Positions 8,122 through 13,700 of a stretch of 13,702 nucleotides of DNA are shown piece by piece. The notes below the pieces were generated by a model that saw only the letters and a list, made by a program, of their open reading frames with translations, was not told the origin of the DNA and did not search any database. Position numbers and translations under genes: made by a program. Numbering within the stretch: the first letter of the stretch is position 1; every line of letters begins with the position of its first letter. Origin of the DNA: an uncultured Blautia sp. (GTDB lineage Bacteria > Bacillota > Clostridia > Lachnospirales > Lachnospiraceae); NCBI RefSeq assembly GCF_934424005.1, contig NZ_CAKRXI010000055.1, positions 1-13,702 on the forward strand. The letters run 5' to 3'.

Positions 8122-8269
8122 ATTCTCATACGCGCCGGATCATTTAACCATTAATATTATATAATTTATTATTTGCAGAATACAAGATGTGGCACAATTT
8201 GTGGACAGCTTTTTTGAAAAAAACTGAACAAAATAAGTCCCGTTTATTCTTTTTTATCTAATTTTTCAG
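8122..8269. other. AT-rich intergenic stretch, no gene recognised
   Basis: About 150 AT-rich bases lie between the terminator and the next promoter. The only visible items are an imperfect inverted repeat CAGCTTTTTT/AAAAAAACTG around 8205-8225 and a 24-codon ATG frame at 8187 with no ribosome binding site. I see no supported gene on either strand. Confidence 0.6.
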
Positions 8270-8298
8270 TTGACATCCATTTTTTCCTGTGATAATAT
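8270..8298 (+). promoter_or_regulatory. Promoter of the DUF2798-like gene
   Basis: TTGACA (8270-8275), a 17-base spacer and TAATAT (8293-8298) with an upstream TG (8290-8291) form a strong extended -10 promoter. The predicted start is near 8305, leaving a leader of about 120 bases. Confidence 0.85.
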
Positions 8299-8304
8299 AA
8301 TCAA

Positions 8305-8426
8305 CGCAAAAAATTGAATATGGTCTAATTGGAAACGTACATTCTCCTGGAATGACTAACGAACAACACATGCTCACGTAACTTACTGCGAACAGTAGTG
8401 TATCATTCATTAAGGAGGATTTTTTT
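8305..8426 (+). promoter_or_regulatory. Long foldable 5' leader, candidate cis-regulatory RNA
   Basis: The leader can form a bipartite stem: TGGTC (8321-8325) with GACTA (8354-8358) enclosing ATTC/GAAT around 8341-8353. A second hairpin, TACTG-CGAA-CAGTA, sits at 8384-8397 shortly before the AAGGAGG (8412-8418). ACGT occurs once in the first element (8335-8338) and once between the hairpins (8376-8379) and is self-complementary, so a long-range contact is possible. No U-run terminator lies in the leader, so any control would be at translation. I cannot assign it to a known riboswitch class. Confidence 0.4.
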
Positions 8427-8921
8427 ATGCCCAAAAACAAATTTCAGGAAGTAATTTTTACAATTATTATGGTATTTTTCATGGTTTATGCCATGATCTG
8501 CTACAACATCTCACTGAACATCGGTGGAATGTCAAACGAAGTATTCCTTTCTGCATTCCATGAACTTATCATCATGGGACCGATTGCTTTCATTCTTGAC
8601 TTTTTCATCGTATCTAAACTTGCATTTATGTGTGCAGCACGTATGGTAGATTTCAGAAATTGTCATCCATTCAGTAAAATTCTTGCTATTTCTGTACCAT
8701 CTGTGGCATTTATGTGTCCACTGATGAGCCTTGCTGCTACAATCCTGTTTAAGAATGCAGGAAGTCAGTTCATTGCTGTATGGCTTCAGACGACAGCTAT
8801 GAACTTCCCGACGGCATTTTTCTGGCAGCTCATCTATGCCGGACCGATCGTTCGTTTTATCTTCAGACATATCTTCAAAGAAAATGAACGAGTACAGGAT
8901 GCAGCTGTTTCTGCTGAATAA
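8427..8921 (+). CDS. DUF2798-like four-helix membrane protein
   Basis: This 164-residue integral membrane protein has four predicted hydrophobic segments at about residues 8-31, 45-70, 85-108 and 122-148, and a charged C-terminal tail. The start, MPKNKFQEVIFTIIMVFFMVYAMICYNI, resembles DUF2798 proteins as I know them. The protein appears to be an internal duplication: each half ends in a Gly-Pro helix break followed by a hydrophobic helix (MGPIAFILDFF at 50-60 and AGPIVRFIFRH at 138-148). Function is unknown for the family. The ATG is preceded by AAGGAGG with 8 bases spacing. It is a single-gene unit with its own promoter, a long leader and a strong terminator. The size and helix count resemble small multidrug transporters, but no sequence signature supports that. 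Confidence 0.8.
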   Translation: MPKNKFQEVIFTIIMVFFMVYAMICYNISLNIGGMSNEVFLSAFHELIIMGPIAFILDFFIVSKLAFMCAARMVDFRNCHPFSKILAISVPSVAFMCPLMSLAATILFKNAGSQFIAVWLQTTAMNFPTAFFWQLIYAGPIVRFIFRHIFKENERVQDAAVSAE

Positions 8922-8950
8922 GCCAGTTATTATAAAAGGAAAACTGCACA

Positions 8951-9006
8951 AAAAATCTGGTCTGCAGGAATCACAAAAGATTTCCTGTATGACCAGATTT
9001 TTGTTT
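8951..9006. terminator. Bidirectional intrinsic terminator between convergent genes
   Basis: AAAAATCTGGTC (8951-8962) pairs perfectly with GACCAGATTTTT (8991-9002), and inside it CAGGAA pairs with TTCCTG. Read on the plus strand it ends in TTTTTGTTT, and on the minus strand in TTTTTTG. It can therefore stop both the DUF2798-like gene and the parA unit coming from the right. Confidence 0.9.
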
Positions 9007-9058
9007 ATACTTATTCAGAATATCCATCCAGTAAATTCCGATAAAAAGGGACTTCTGA

Positions 9059-9424
9059 TTACAGAAGATAAACCGGAAGTTCGTCTTTGATATGAACCGG
9101 TCCAGTTACTGTTTCCGGCTCTTTTCCTTTCACAAATGCTGCCTCCAGTTCTTCCGTGTTCTGCGGAGTGAGAACGGATGTCTTCACTGCTTTTTTTGCA
9201 GGAGCTTTTCTGGTAGTTTTCTTTGCAGCTGTTGTTTTTTTCGCAGTGGTTGTCTTTTTGGCTACTGCTCTCTTTGCAGGAGCTTTCTTAGCTGCCGGAG
9301 CCTTGGCTTCTTCTGCTTTTGCCGGTGCCTTTACTTCCTCTGCCGGTTTTGTTTCTGCTTTTACCTCTGTTTTTTTTGCATCTGCATTTGCTGCACGCAG
9401 GATGCTGTCTTTACCTACTGACAC
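9059..9424 (-). CDS. Small Lys/Ala-rich histone-H1-like protein coupled to ParA
   Basis: Of 121 residues, four parts are visible: a short N-terminal segment MSVGKDSILRAANA (1-14), an acidic/Pro-Ala linker (about 20-40), a low-complexity basic segment of repeated (A)AKK(T/A) units (41-81) like the C-terminal tail of histone H1, and a non-repetitive C-terminal segment ending in LPVYLL (83-121). The basic segment is expected to bind DNA without sequence specificity. The start is GTG at 9424, inside the end of parA with a 14-base overlap, supported by AGGAGG (9434-9439) nine bases upstream within the parA coding sequence. The gene is thus translationally coupled to parA. A role as cargo adapter or nucleoid-binding partner of the ATPase is inference. 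A small hairpin CTTCTG/CAGAAG spans its stop codon. Confidence 0.85.
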   Translation of the reverse strand: MSVGKDSILRAANADAKKTEVKAETKPAEEVKAPAKAEEAKAPAAKKAPAKRAVAKKTTTAKKTTAAKKTTRKAPAKKAVKTSVLTPQNTEELEAAFVKGKEPETVTGPVHIKDELPVYLL

Positions 9425-10202
9425 GATTCATTACCTCCTCTGCCAACTCTGTATATTCTTTTGCACTTCTGCTGGATTTCTTGTATTCTACGACCGGAAC
9501 GCTGTTGTCCTGCGACCATTCCACAGAACTGTCCACACGAATCACATGCTCAAATACGTAAATACTCTCCAGCTGATGCAGTGTTTCCATTGTCTGTTTG
9601 AAGTAGTTCTTTCGGGTATCTACCTTGGTTACTGCAATTCCGGCAACCTCAAGATCCGGCGAGATCTGTTTTACTTCATTCAGGAATTCGAACATATTTG
9701 CGAGACCAAACATGCCCCACGGGCTGGCTTCCACCGGAATGATCACCTTATCGGAAGCACACAGAATATTCATGACCCATCCACCCAATGTCGGCGGTGC
9801 ATCGATCAGAATATAGTCATAAACTTCTGAATCTTTGATCTTCTGCAGGCATTTCCGAAGGATAAACTCTCTCTGCCACTTGGTAAAAAGTTCATATTCA
9901 ATCGAACTCATCAGTGTAGATGACGGAACCAGATCCAGATTCTCATACGGTGTATGCACGATATAATCGGTCAGATCCTCCTGCTTGCCAATTGCATGAT
10001 AAAGGTTCTTCTCTCCCTGTGCATGCTCCAGTACCCAGTCCTCTGGAAAAAATGCCAGAGACAGATTCAGCTGCATATCGCCATCCACCAGCAGTACTTT
10101 CTTTCCGGCACGAGCCATCGCTGCACCTAAGTTCGAACAGGTGGTAGATTTGCCACTTCCGCCTTTATTATTGGTAAAACAGATCGTCACGGTCTTTCCC
10201 AT
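9411..10202 (-). CDS. ParA/MinD-type P-loop ATPase
   Basis: This 263-residue ParA-family ATPase carries the deviant Walker A KGGSGKST (13-20) with both the signature Lys13 and Lys18, a switch region VLLVDGDMQ (36-44), Walker B YILIDAPP (130-137) and the IPVEASPWGMFGL segment (155-167) typical of Soj/ParA proteins. ParA dimers bind DNA non-specifically with ATP and position plasmids, chromosomes or protein cargoes. Lacking an N-terminal HTH domain, it is of the short type. I start at ATG 10202 because GGAGGG lies 6-7 bases upstream; an in-frame TTG at 10220 would overlap that site. No parB, parS-like repeats or plasmid genes are nearby. The only partner is the overlapping Lys/Ala-rich gene downstream. 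Confidence 0.93.
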   Translation of the reverse strand: MGKTVTICFTNNKGGSGKSTTCSNLGAAMARAGKKVLLVDGDMQLNLSLAFFPEDWVLEHAQGEKNLYHAIGKQEDLTDYIVHTPYENLDLVPSSTLMSSIEYELFTKWQREFILRKCLQKIKDSEVYDYILIDAPPTLGGWVMNILCASDKVIIPVEASPWGMFGLANMFEFLNEVKQISPDLEVAGIAVTKVDTRKNYFKQTMETLHQLESIYVFEHVIRVDSSVEWSQDNSVPVVEYKKSSRSAKEYTELAEEVMNRVSR

Positions 10203-10238
10203 TGAAATCCCTCCATACAATGTCCTTTTCTATGTCAC

Positions 10239-10267
10239 ATTATACGAGATTTGGTCGCAATTGGCAA
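10239..10267 (-). promoter_or_regulatory. Promoter of the parA/Lys-Ala-rich gene unit
   Basis: On the minus strand TTGCCA (10267..10262), a 17-base spacer and a perfect TATAAT (10244..10239) are followed by a leader of about 30 bases before the GGAGGG site. The unit therefore has its own strong promoter and does not depend on the ferredoxin gene upstream. Confidence 0.85.
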
Positions 10268-10331
10268 TGCCTATTTACAGTCTTGTTTCTGTGGAAAGGC
10301 AACATCCCGAAGCACTTCTGAAGTCTTTTGC

Positions 10332-10922
10332 TTACAGAATTTTTCCGTCTACAGAAATCGTTGCTACATGCCATGGAATAAATTTACCACTGTTCTGAAG
10401 TGCTTTTTTTACAGCCATTTCCAGCCCACCGCAGCATGGAACTTCCATACGTACGATCGTTACCTCTGTAATATTATTACTGCGGATGATTTCTTCCAAC
10501 TTCTCACTGTAATCTATCGAATCCAGTTTCGGACAGCCCACAAGAACGATTTTTCCCTTCATAAAATCCTCATGAAAATTCGCATAAGCATAGGCTGTAC
10601 AGTCCGCCGCGATCAAAAGCTTCACACCATCAAAATATGGTGCACTTGTTGGGACAAGCTTGATCTGCACCGGCCACTGTTGGAGAGGGCGCTGATTTTT
10701 TATTACAGCTGCCTCATCATAAGCTGCCGCTTCTCTCTCCACAAAAGTAATAGCTCCGGTCGGACATGCCGGCAGGCAGTCTCCCAGACCATCACAGTAA
10801 TCGTCACGCAGAAGTTTCGCTTTGCCATCCACCATACCTATGGCACTTTCATGACATGTGGCTGCACATGCCCCACATCCGTTACATTTTTCTTCATTTA
10901 TCTGAATAATTCTCCTGATCAT
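10332..10922 (-). CDS. Ferredoxin-like 4Fe-4S protein with Cys-rich C-terminal domain
   Basis: Of 196 residues, the N-terminal half is a two-cluster ferredoxin domain. Cluster one has the full C-x2-C-x2-C-x3-C set (Cys13, 16, 19, 23). Cluster two reads CDGLGDCLPACP (43-54): Cys43, Cys49 and Cys53 are present, but the second Cys position is Leu46, so it may hold a 3Fe-4S or labile cluster. The C-terminal part (about 80-196) carries extra cysteines at 108, 130, 163 and 164 (the last two in PCCGG), which may bind another metal or take part in redox chemistry. ATG 10922 has AGGAGG 7 bases upstream. It diverges from a Crp/Fnr gene with one palindrome between them, suggesting control by that regulator. 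A link to Hcp-type nitrosative or redox stress systems is possible, but no hcp gene is in the window. Confidence 0.88.
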   Translation of the reverse strand: MIRRIIQINEEKCNGCGACAATCHESAIGMVDGKAKLLRDDYCDGLGDCLPACPTGAITFVEREAAAYDEAAVIKNQRPLQQWPVQIKLVPTSAPYFDGVKLLIAADCTAYAYANFHEDFMKGKIVLVGCPKLDSIDYSEKLEEIIRSNNITEVTIVRMEVPCCGGLEMAVKKALQNSGKFIPWHVATISVDGKIL

Positions 10923-10963
10923 AAATAAACCTCCTATTTTGTATTTTTCTATTTTTTCATGCC

Positions 10964-10992
10964 TTGACCTTACATCCGCAGGATACTAAAAT
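10964..10992 (+). promoter_or_regulatory. Promoter of the Crp/Fnr regulator gene
   Basis: TTGACC (10964-10969), a 17-base spacer and TAAAAT (10987-10992) predict a start near 10999. The palindrome at 11007-11022 would then lie just downstream of the start, where a bound regulator would block transcription. Confidence 0.75.
10980..10985 (-). promoter_or_regulatory. Probable -10 of the ferredoxin-like gene
   Basis: TATCCT on the minus strand gives a predicted start near 10973. There is no good -35 (CATATT at the right distance). The centre of the palindrome is then about 41.5 bases upstream, the class II activator position known for CRP. Confidence 0.5.
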
Positions 10993-11006
10993 AAAGGCAA
11001 AAAATA

Positions 11007-11022
11007 TGTGGTTATAACCACA
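11007..11022. promoter_or_regulatory. Probable Crp/Fnr-family operator
   Basis: TGTGGTTATAACCACA is a perfect 16-bp palindrome with the layout TGTGG-N6-CCACA, the same geometry as the CRP site TGTGA-N6-TCACA with one changed base per half. It sits between the ferredoxin-like and Crp/Fnr genes, the usual place for an autoregulated site. Confidence 0.8.
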
Positions 11023-11045
11023 AACAAATTAAAATGGAGATTTTT

Positions 11046-11729
11046 ATGAATTATAAAAAAAGCAACGGATTAAATTATAAACTGATTTCTGACACTGCAC
11101 TCTTCCATGGCTGCTCCCCTGTCGAAACAGAAAAGCTACTGTCCGGTATGCAATTTTTCACAAAAGTATATAAAAAAGGAGTTCCGGTTTATCACGCCGG
11201 AACTCCTGTATCTGATATCGGAATCGTTTTGCACGGTGTTGTTCAGATTGAAAATAATGACCTCTGGGGAAACAAAAATATCATCAGCCTTGCCCAGGCC
11301 GGAGAGGTTTTTGCAGAAGCATATGCCTGTATTCCCGGAGAACCCATGATGGTTGATGTTATCGCCTTAGAAGACTGCGAGATTCTCTTTCTAAATGTTC
11401 CCAGACTATTCCAGCTTGCCTCTTCCGGTAAAGGAGAATACTCTGTGCTGATCCGCAATCTTACCATGATCAGTGCACGCAAAAACCTGCTGCTCTCCCG
11501 CCGTATTCTCCACACATCCTCCAAGAAGATCCGTGGCCGCCTGCTCTCTTATCTTTCCCATCAGGCCGAATTACAGGGCAGCCGCTATATCGATATTCCC
11601 CTGAACCGTCAGCAGCTTGCTGACTATCTCAGCCTTGACAGGAGCGCCTTATCCAAAGAACTGGCCAAGATGAAACAGGACGGACTGCTGGATTATCATA
11701 AAAACAGTTTTGTTCTGAAGGATGTGTAA
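11046..11729 (+). CDS. Crp/Fnr family transcriptional regulator
   Basis: This 227-residue regulator has an N-terminal cyclic-nucleotide-binding-like beta-roll (about 18-140, with VLHGVVQI and AGEVFAE), a long dimer helix (about 140-165) and a C-terminal winged HTH (about 165-227; turn and recognition helix NRQQLADYLSLDRSALSKELAKM). The Fnr N-terminal Cys cluster is absent and the phosphate-binding Arg/Ser pair of cAMP-binding CRP is not evident, so the effector is unknown, perhaps a redox or nitrosative signal. The recognition helix has Arg-Ser-x3-Lys where CRP has Arg-Glu-x3-Arg, which fits an operator differing from TGTGA. I use ATG 11046 since GGAG lies 6 bases upstream; ATG 11034 has no such site. 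Its stop is 6 bases from the convergent NUDIX gene's stop. Confidence 0.92.
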   Translation: MNYKKSNGLNYKLISDTALFHGCSPVETEKLLSGMQFFTKVYKKGVPVYHAGTPVSDIGIVLHGVVQIENNDLWGNKNIISLAQAGEVFAEAYACIPGEPMMVDVIALEDCEILFLNVPRLFQLASSGKGEYSVLIRNLTMISARKNLLLSRRILHTSSKKIRGRLLSYLSHQAELQGSRYIDIPLNRQQLADYLSLDRSALSKELAKMKQDGLLDYHKNSFVLKDV

Positions 11730-11735
11730 GCTCAA

Positions 11736-12239
11736 TCAGAATTCAAAAGCCTTTTTAATGCTATCATAATGAAGGAATTTGTCTTCTGCCGCAAATGCTT
11801 TGATCTGCTCCAGAGTTGCAAACATATATCCATCTGTTTCTTCTGTCTGCAGCTTCAGATCTTTGTCATCGATATCCATGACGAAGCGATACACATCCAC
11901 AAAATAATTATCTCCCTCACCTGGATTCTCACGCTTATAGGTAAACAGATAGCCACCTTCTGCATTTCTGACATCCAGTCCGGTCTCTTCTTTTACCTCT
12001 CGAAGAACCGCCTCATAAGACTCTTCTCCTGCCTGTGCAGCACCACCGGAAACCTCCCAGCAGCCCGGTGCCCATGCCTTGGTCATAACACGTTTGGTAA
12101 TCAGAAAAGTTCCATCCGGACGTGCAACTACACCAAGCACTGTCAGATGGTATTCTCCATCTTTCAGACACCAGTCGTTACGTTTCATAGTGCGTCCTGT
12201 TGGCTTCTTATCTTTATCATAAATATCCCAAAATTCCAT
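11736..12239 (-). CDS. NUDIX hydrolase
   Basis: This 167-residue protein has a complete Nudix box G-x5-E-x7-REVKEETGL at residues 66-88, which binds the metal and cleaves a nucleoside diphosphate linked to another moiety. The N-terminal segment WDIYDKDKKPTGRTMKRND...GEYHLTVLGVVARPDG is typical of the isopentenyl-diphosphate-isomerase-like/YfcD group of Nudix proteins. Substrate cannot be told. The frame is open back to 12311, but the ATG at 12239 has GGGAGA about 8 bases upstream and the protein then begins MEFWDIYD like its relatives, so I use that start. It converges on the Crp/Fnr gene with 6 bases between stops and diverges from the M20 gene. Confidence 0.93.
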   Translation of the reverse strand: MEFWDIYDKDKKPTGRTMKRNDWCLKDGEYHLTVLGVVARPDGTFLITKRVMTKAWAPGCWEVSGGAAQAGEESYEAVLREVKEETGLDVRNAEGGYLFTYKRENPGEGDNYFVDVYRFVMDIDDKDLKLQTEETDGYMFATLEQIKAFAAEDKFLHYDSIKKAFEF

Positions 12240-12296
12240 TTTTTTATCTCCCTGTTGCGTTTTCTGCTGTTTATTTTTATAATAATTTATGACTTT

Positions 12297-12325
12297 ATCA
12301 TAGCATTCCAAAGAAGTTATTGCAA
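12297..12325 (-). promoter_or_regulatory. Promoter of the NUDIX gene
   Basis: On the minus strand TTGCAA (12325..12320), a 17-base spacer and TATGAT (12302..12297) predict a start near 12290, about 50 bases before the chosen ATG. This also argues that the longer frame starting at 12311 is not translated. Confidence 0.72.
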
Positions 12326-12349
12326 ACAGGAGTTTTATATTTATATAGA
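12320..12349 (+). promoter_or_regulatory. Promoter of the M20 amidohydrolase gene
   Basis: TTGCAA (12320-12325), an 18-base spacer and TATAGA (12344-12349) lie just ahead of the M20 start; TATATA at 12342 with a 16-base spacer is an alternative. The predicted transcript start is only about 15 bases before the ATG, so the leader is very short. The -35 is the same six bases used by the NUDIX promoter. Confidence 0.6.
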
Positions 12350-12370
12350 TAAAACAGAAAGGAAATCACC

Positions 12371-13558
12371 ATGAACTTTAGAGATATGGCAGAACAAAAT
12401 GAATCCTGGATCATTGAACAGCGACGTTATTTTCACGCACATCCGGAGCTTTCTTTTGAAGAAAAAAATACCACACATGAAATCGGGAATCGTCTGAAGG
12501 AGATGGGACTTATCCCTCACTATTACCCGGATTACAACGGTCTCTGGACAATGATCGAAGGTGGAAAATCTACCCCGGACAGCAAGACCATTGCACTGCG
12601 TGCAGATATTGATGCACTGCCGGTTGAAGAACATACCGGTCTTTCTTTCTGCAGCCAGAATCCTGGCGTCATGCATGCCTGTGGACACGATTGCCATATT
12701 GCAATGCTCCTCGGCGGCATACGACTGCTGATGGCACAGAAAGAACAATTAAAAGGCAATGTAAAGATTATTTTCCAGGCTGCCGAAGAATCCTGCCATG
12801 GTGCGCAGTATTATGTAGAACATGGTTTTCTGGATGATGTAGATGCCATTTACGGGACCCACATCTGGGGTGATCTGGACGCTCCTTATATGAATTTTGA
12901 ATCCGGTCCACGTATGGCCAGCTGTGATAATTTCCGCATTGAAGTAGAGGGAAAATCCGCCCATGGATCCACGCCTCATCAGGGTGTCGATGCCATTCTG
13001 GCTGCTGCTCATATCATCACCGAAATCCAGGCTGTTGTTTCCCGTATGAATGACCCGCTCAACCCACTGGTCATTACCGTTGGAACCATCAATGGCGGAC
13101 AGCGTTTCAATATCCTGGCAGACAAAGTTGTCATGGAGGGAACTACCCGCACACACTCCCCCAAAATGCGCCAGGAAACAGAACCTTTACTCCGCAGAAT
13201 CATAGAAAATACAGCGGATTCCATGGGTGCAAAGGCTACCCTTACATTTGAATATTTTCCTGCGCCAATCATCAATGACCACGAAGATCTCGTCCGGATT
13301 GCAAGAAATGCAGCTACCAAAATGTACGGTACAGACTCCCTGAAGCCATTCCCTAAAATGATGATCAGCGAGGATTTTGCCTACTATATGGAAAAAGTTC
13401 CAGGAGTCTTCGGCCTTGTTGGAAGTCAGAATAAGGACCTCGGTCTCACCGCCAAAAATCACAACGATCACTATACAGCAGACGAATCCGTTCTTAAACG
13501 CGGAGCCGCTATGTATGCACAATTCGCGTATGATTTTTTGGAAGAAACGTCCGGATAA
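12371..13558 (+). CDS. M20 family amidohydrolase/metallopeptidase
   Basis: This 395-residue zinc-dependent amidohydrolase belongs to the M20D group (hippurate hydrolase, N-acyl-amino-acid and aminobenzoyl-glutamate hydrolases). It removes an acyl or amino-acid group by amide hydrolysis in the cytoplasm; the true substrate is unknown. Expected metal ligands are present: Cys104 and His106 in HACGHDCH, Glu139/Glu140 in AAEE, His164 in YGTHIWG and His364 in NHNDH. The lid domain contains EVEGKSAHGSTPHQGVDAI (191-209), which includes the usual dimerisation His. Length is normal for the family and no signal peptide is seen. The ATG has GGA about 8 bases upstream. Its stop is 4 bases from the stop of a convergent gene, leaving no room for a terminator. 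Confidence 0.94.
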   Translation: MNFRDMAEQNESWIIEQRRYFHAHPELSFEEKNTTHEIGNRLKEMGLIPHYYPDYNGLWTMIEGGKSTPDSKTIALRADIDALPVEEHTGLSFCSQNPGVMHACGHDCHIAMLLGGIRLLMAQKEQLKGNVKIIFQAAEESCHGAQYYVEHGFLDDVDAIYGTHIWGDLDAPYMNFESGPRMASCDNFRIEVEGKSAHGSTPHQGVDAILAAAHIITEIQAVVSRMNDPLNPLVITVGTINGGQRFNILADKVVMEGTTRTHSPKMRQETEPLLRRIIENTADSMGAKATLTFEYFPAPIINDHEDLVRIARNAATKMYGTDSLKPFPKMMISEDFAYYMEKVPGVFGLVGSQNKDLGLTAKNHNDHYTADESVLKRGAAMYAQFAYDFLEETSG

Positions 13559-13562
13559 ATAT

Positions 13563-13700
13563 CTACATAATCGTTGAATATGCCAGTCTATATTTTTCAT
13601 ATCGAAAAATATAATACGGATCACATTTTGCAGATTTACCATAATATATTTTTCCATTTTCAGCCATGCGAACAAGAGCATCTGACTTCGGATGTGAATC
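13563..13700 (-). CDS. C-terminal fragment of an unidentified protein (partial)
   Basis: A minus-strand frame enters from the right edge and stays open for 45 codons to a TAG at 13563-13565, ending four bases from the M20 stop. The residues (beginning DSHPKSDALVRMAENGK and ending RLAYSTIM, with YYGKSAKCDPYYIFRY between) have the mixed, charged and aromatic composition of real protein. The other two minus frames are less convincing: one has a stop within 14 codons and the other continues as an antisense shadow of the M20 gene. I do not recognise the family. The start is outside the window. Confidence 0.6.
   Translation of the reverse strand, partial: DSHPKSDALVRMAENGKIYYGKSAKCDPYYIFRYEKYRLAYSTIM

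Noticed and set aside
8187..8261. 24-codon plus-strand frame beginning MWHNLW
   Set aside because: There is no ribosome binding site and it lies upstream of the strong promoter in a non-coding AT-rich stretch.
9156..9830. 224-codon plus-strand frame opposite the parA unit
   Set aside because: It is antisense to the Lys/Ala-rich and parA genes. Its long Phe/Ala/Val run is simply the complement of the AKK repeats, and it has no ribosome binding site.
10303..10331. ACTTC/GAAGT repeat after the ferredoxin-like gene as a terminator
   Set aside because: The arms are five bases around a single base and no U-run follows. I see no convincing terminator for that gene.
10251..10928. 225-codon plus-strand frame opposite the ferredoxin-like gene
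   Set aside because: It is antisense to a gene with clear Fe-S motifs, has a Cys/His/Phe-rich shadow composition and shows no recognisable domain.
11769..12374. 201-codon plus-strand frame opposite the NUDIX gene
   Set aside because: It is a shadow of the NUDIX gene, rich in Phe, Ile and Cys, and has no ribosome binding site.
13589..13613. Perfect 10-bp AT-rich inverted repeat TATATTTTTC/GAAAAATATA
   Set aside because: It has no GC core and no U-run and lies inside the likely coding end of the convergent gene, so I do not call it a terminator.
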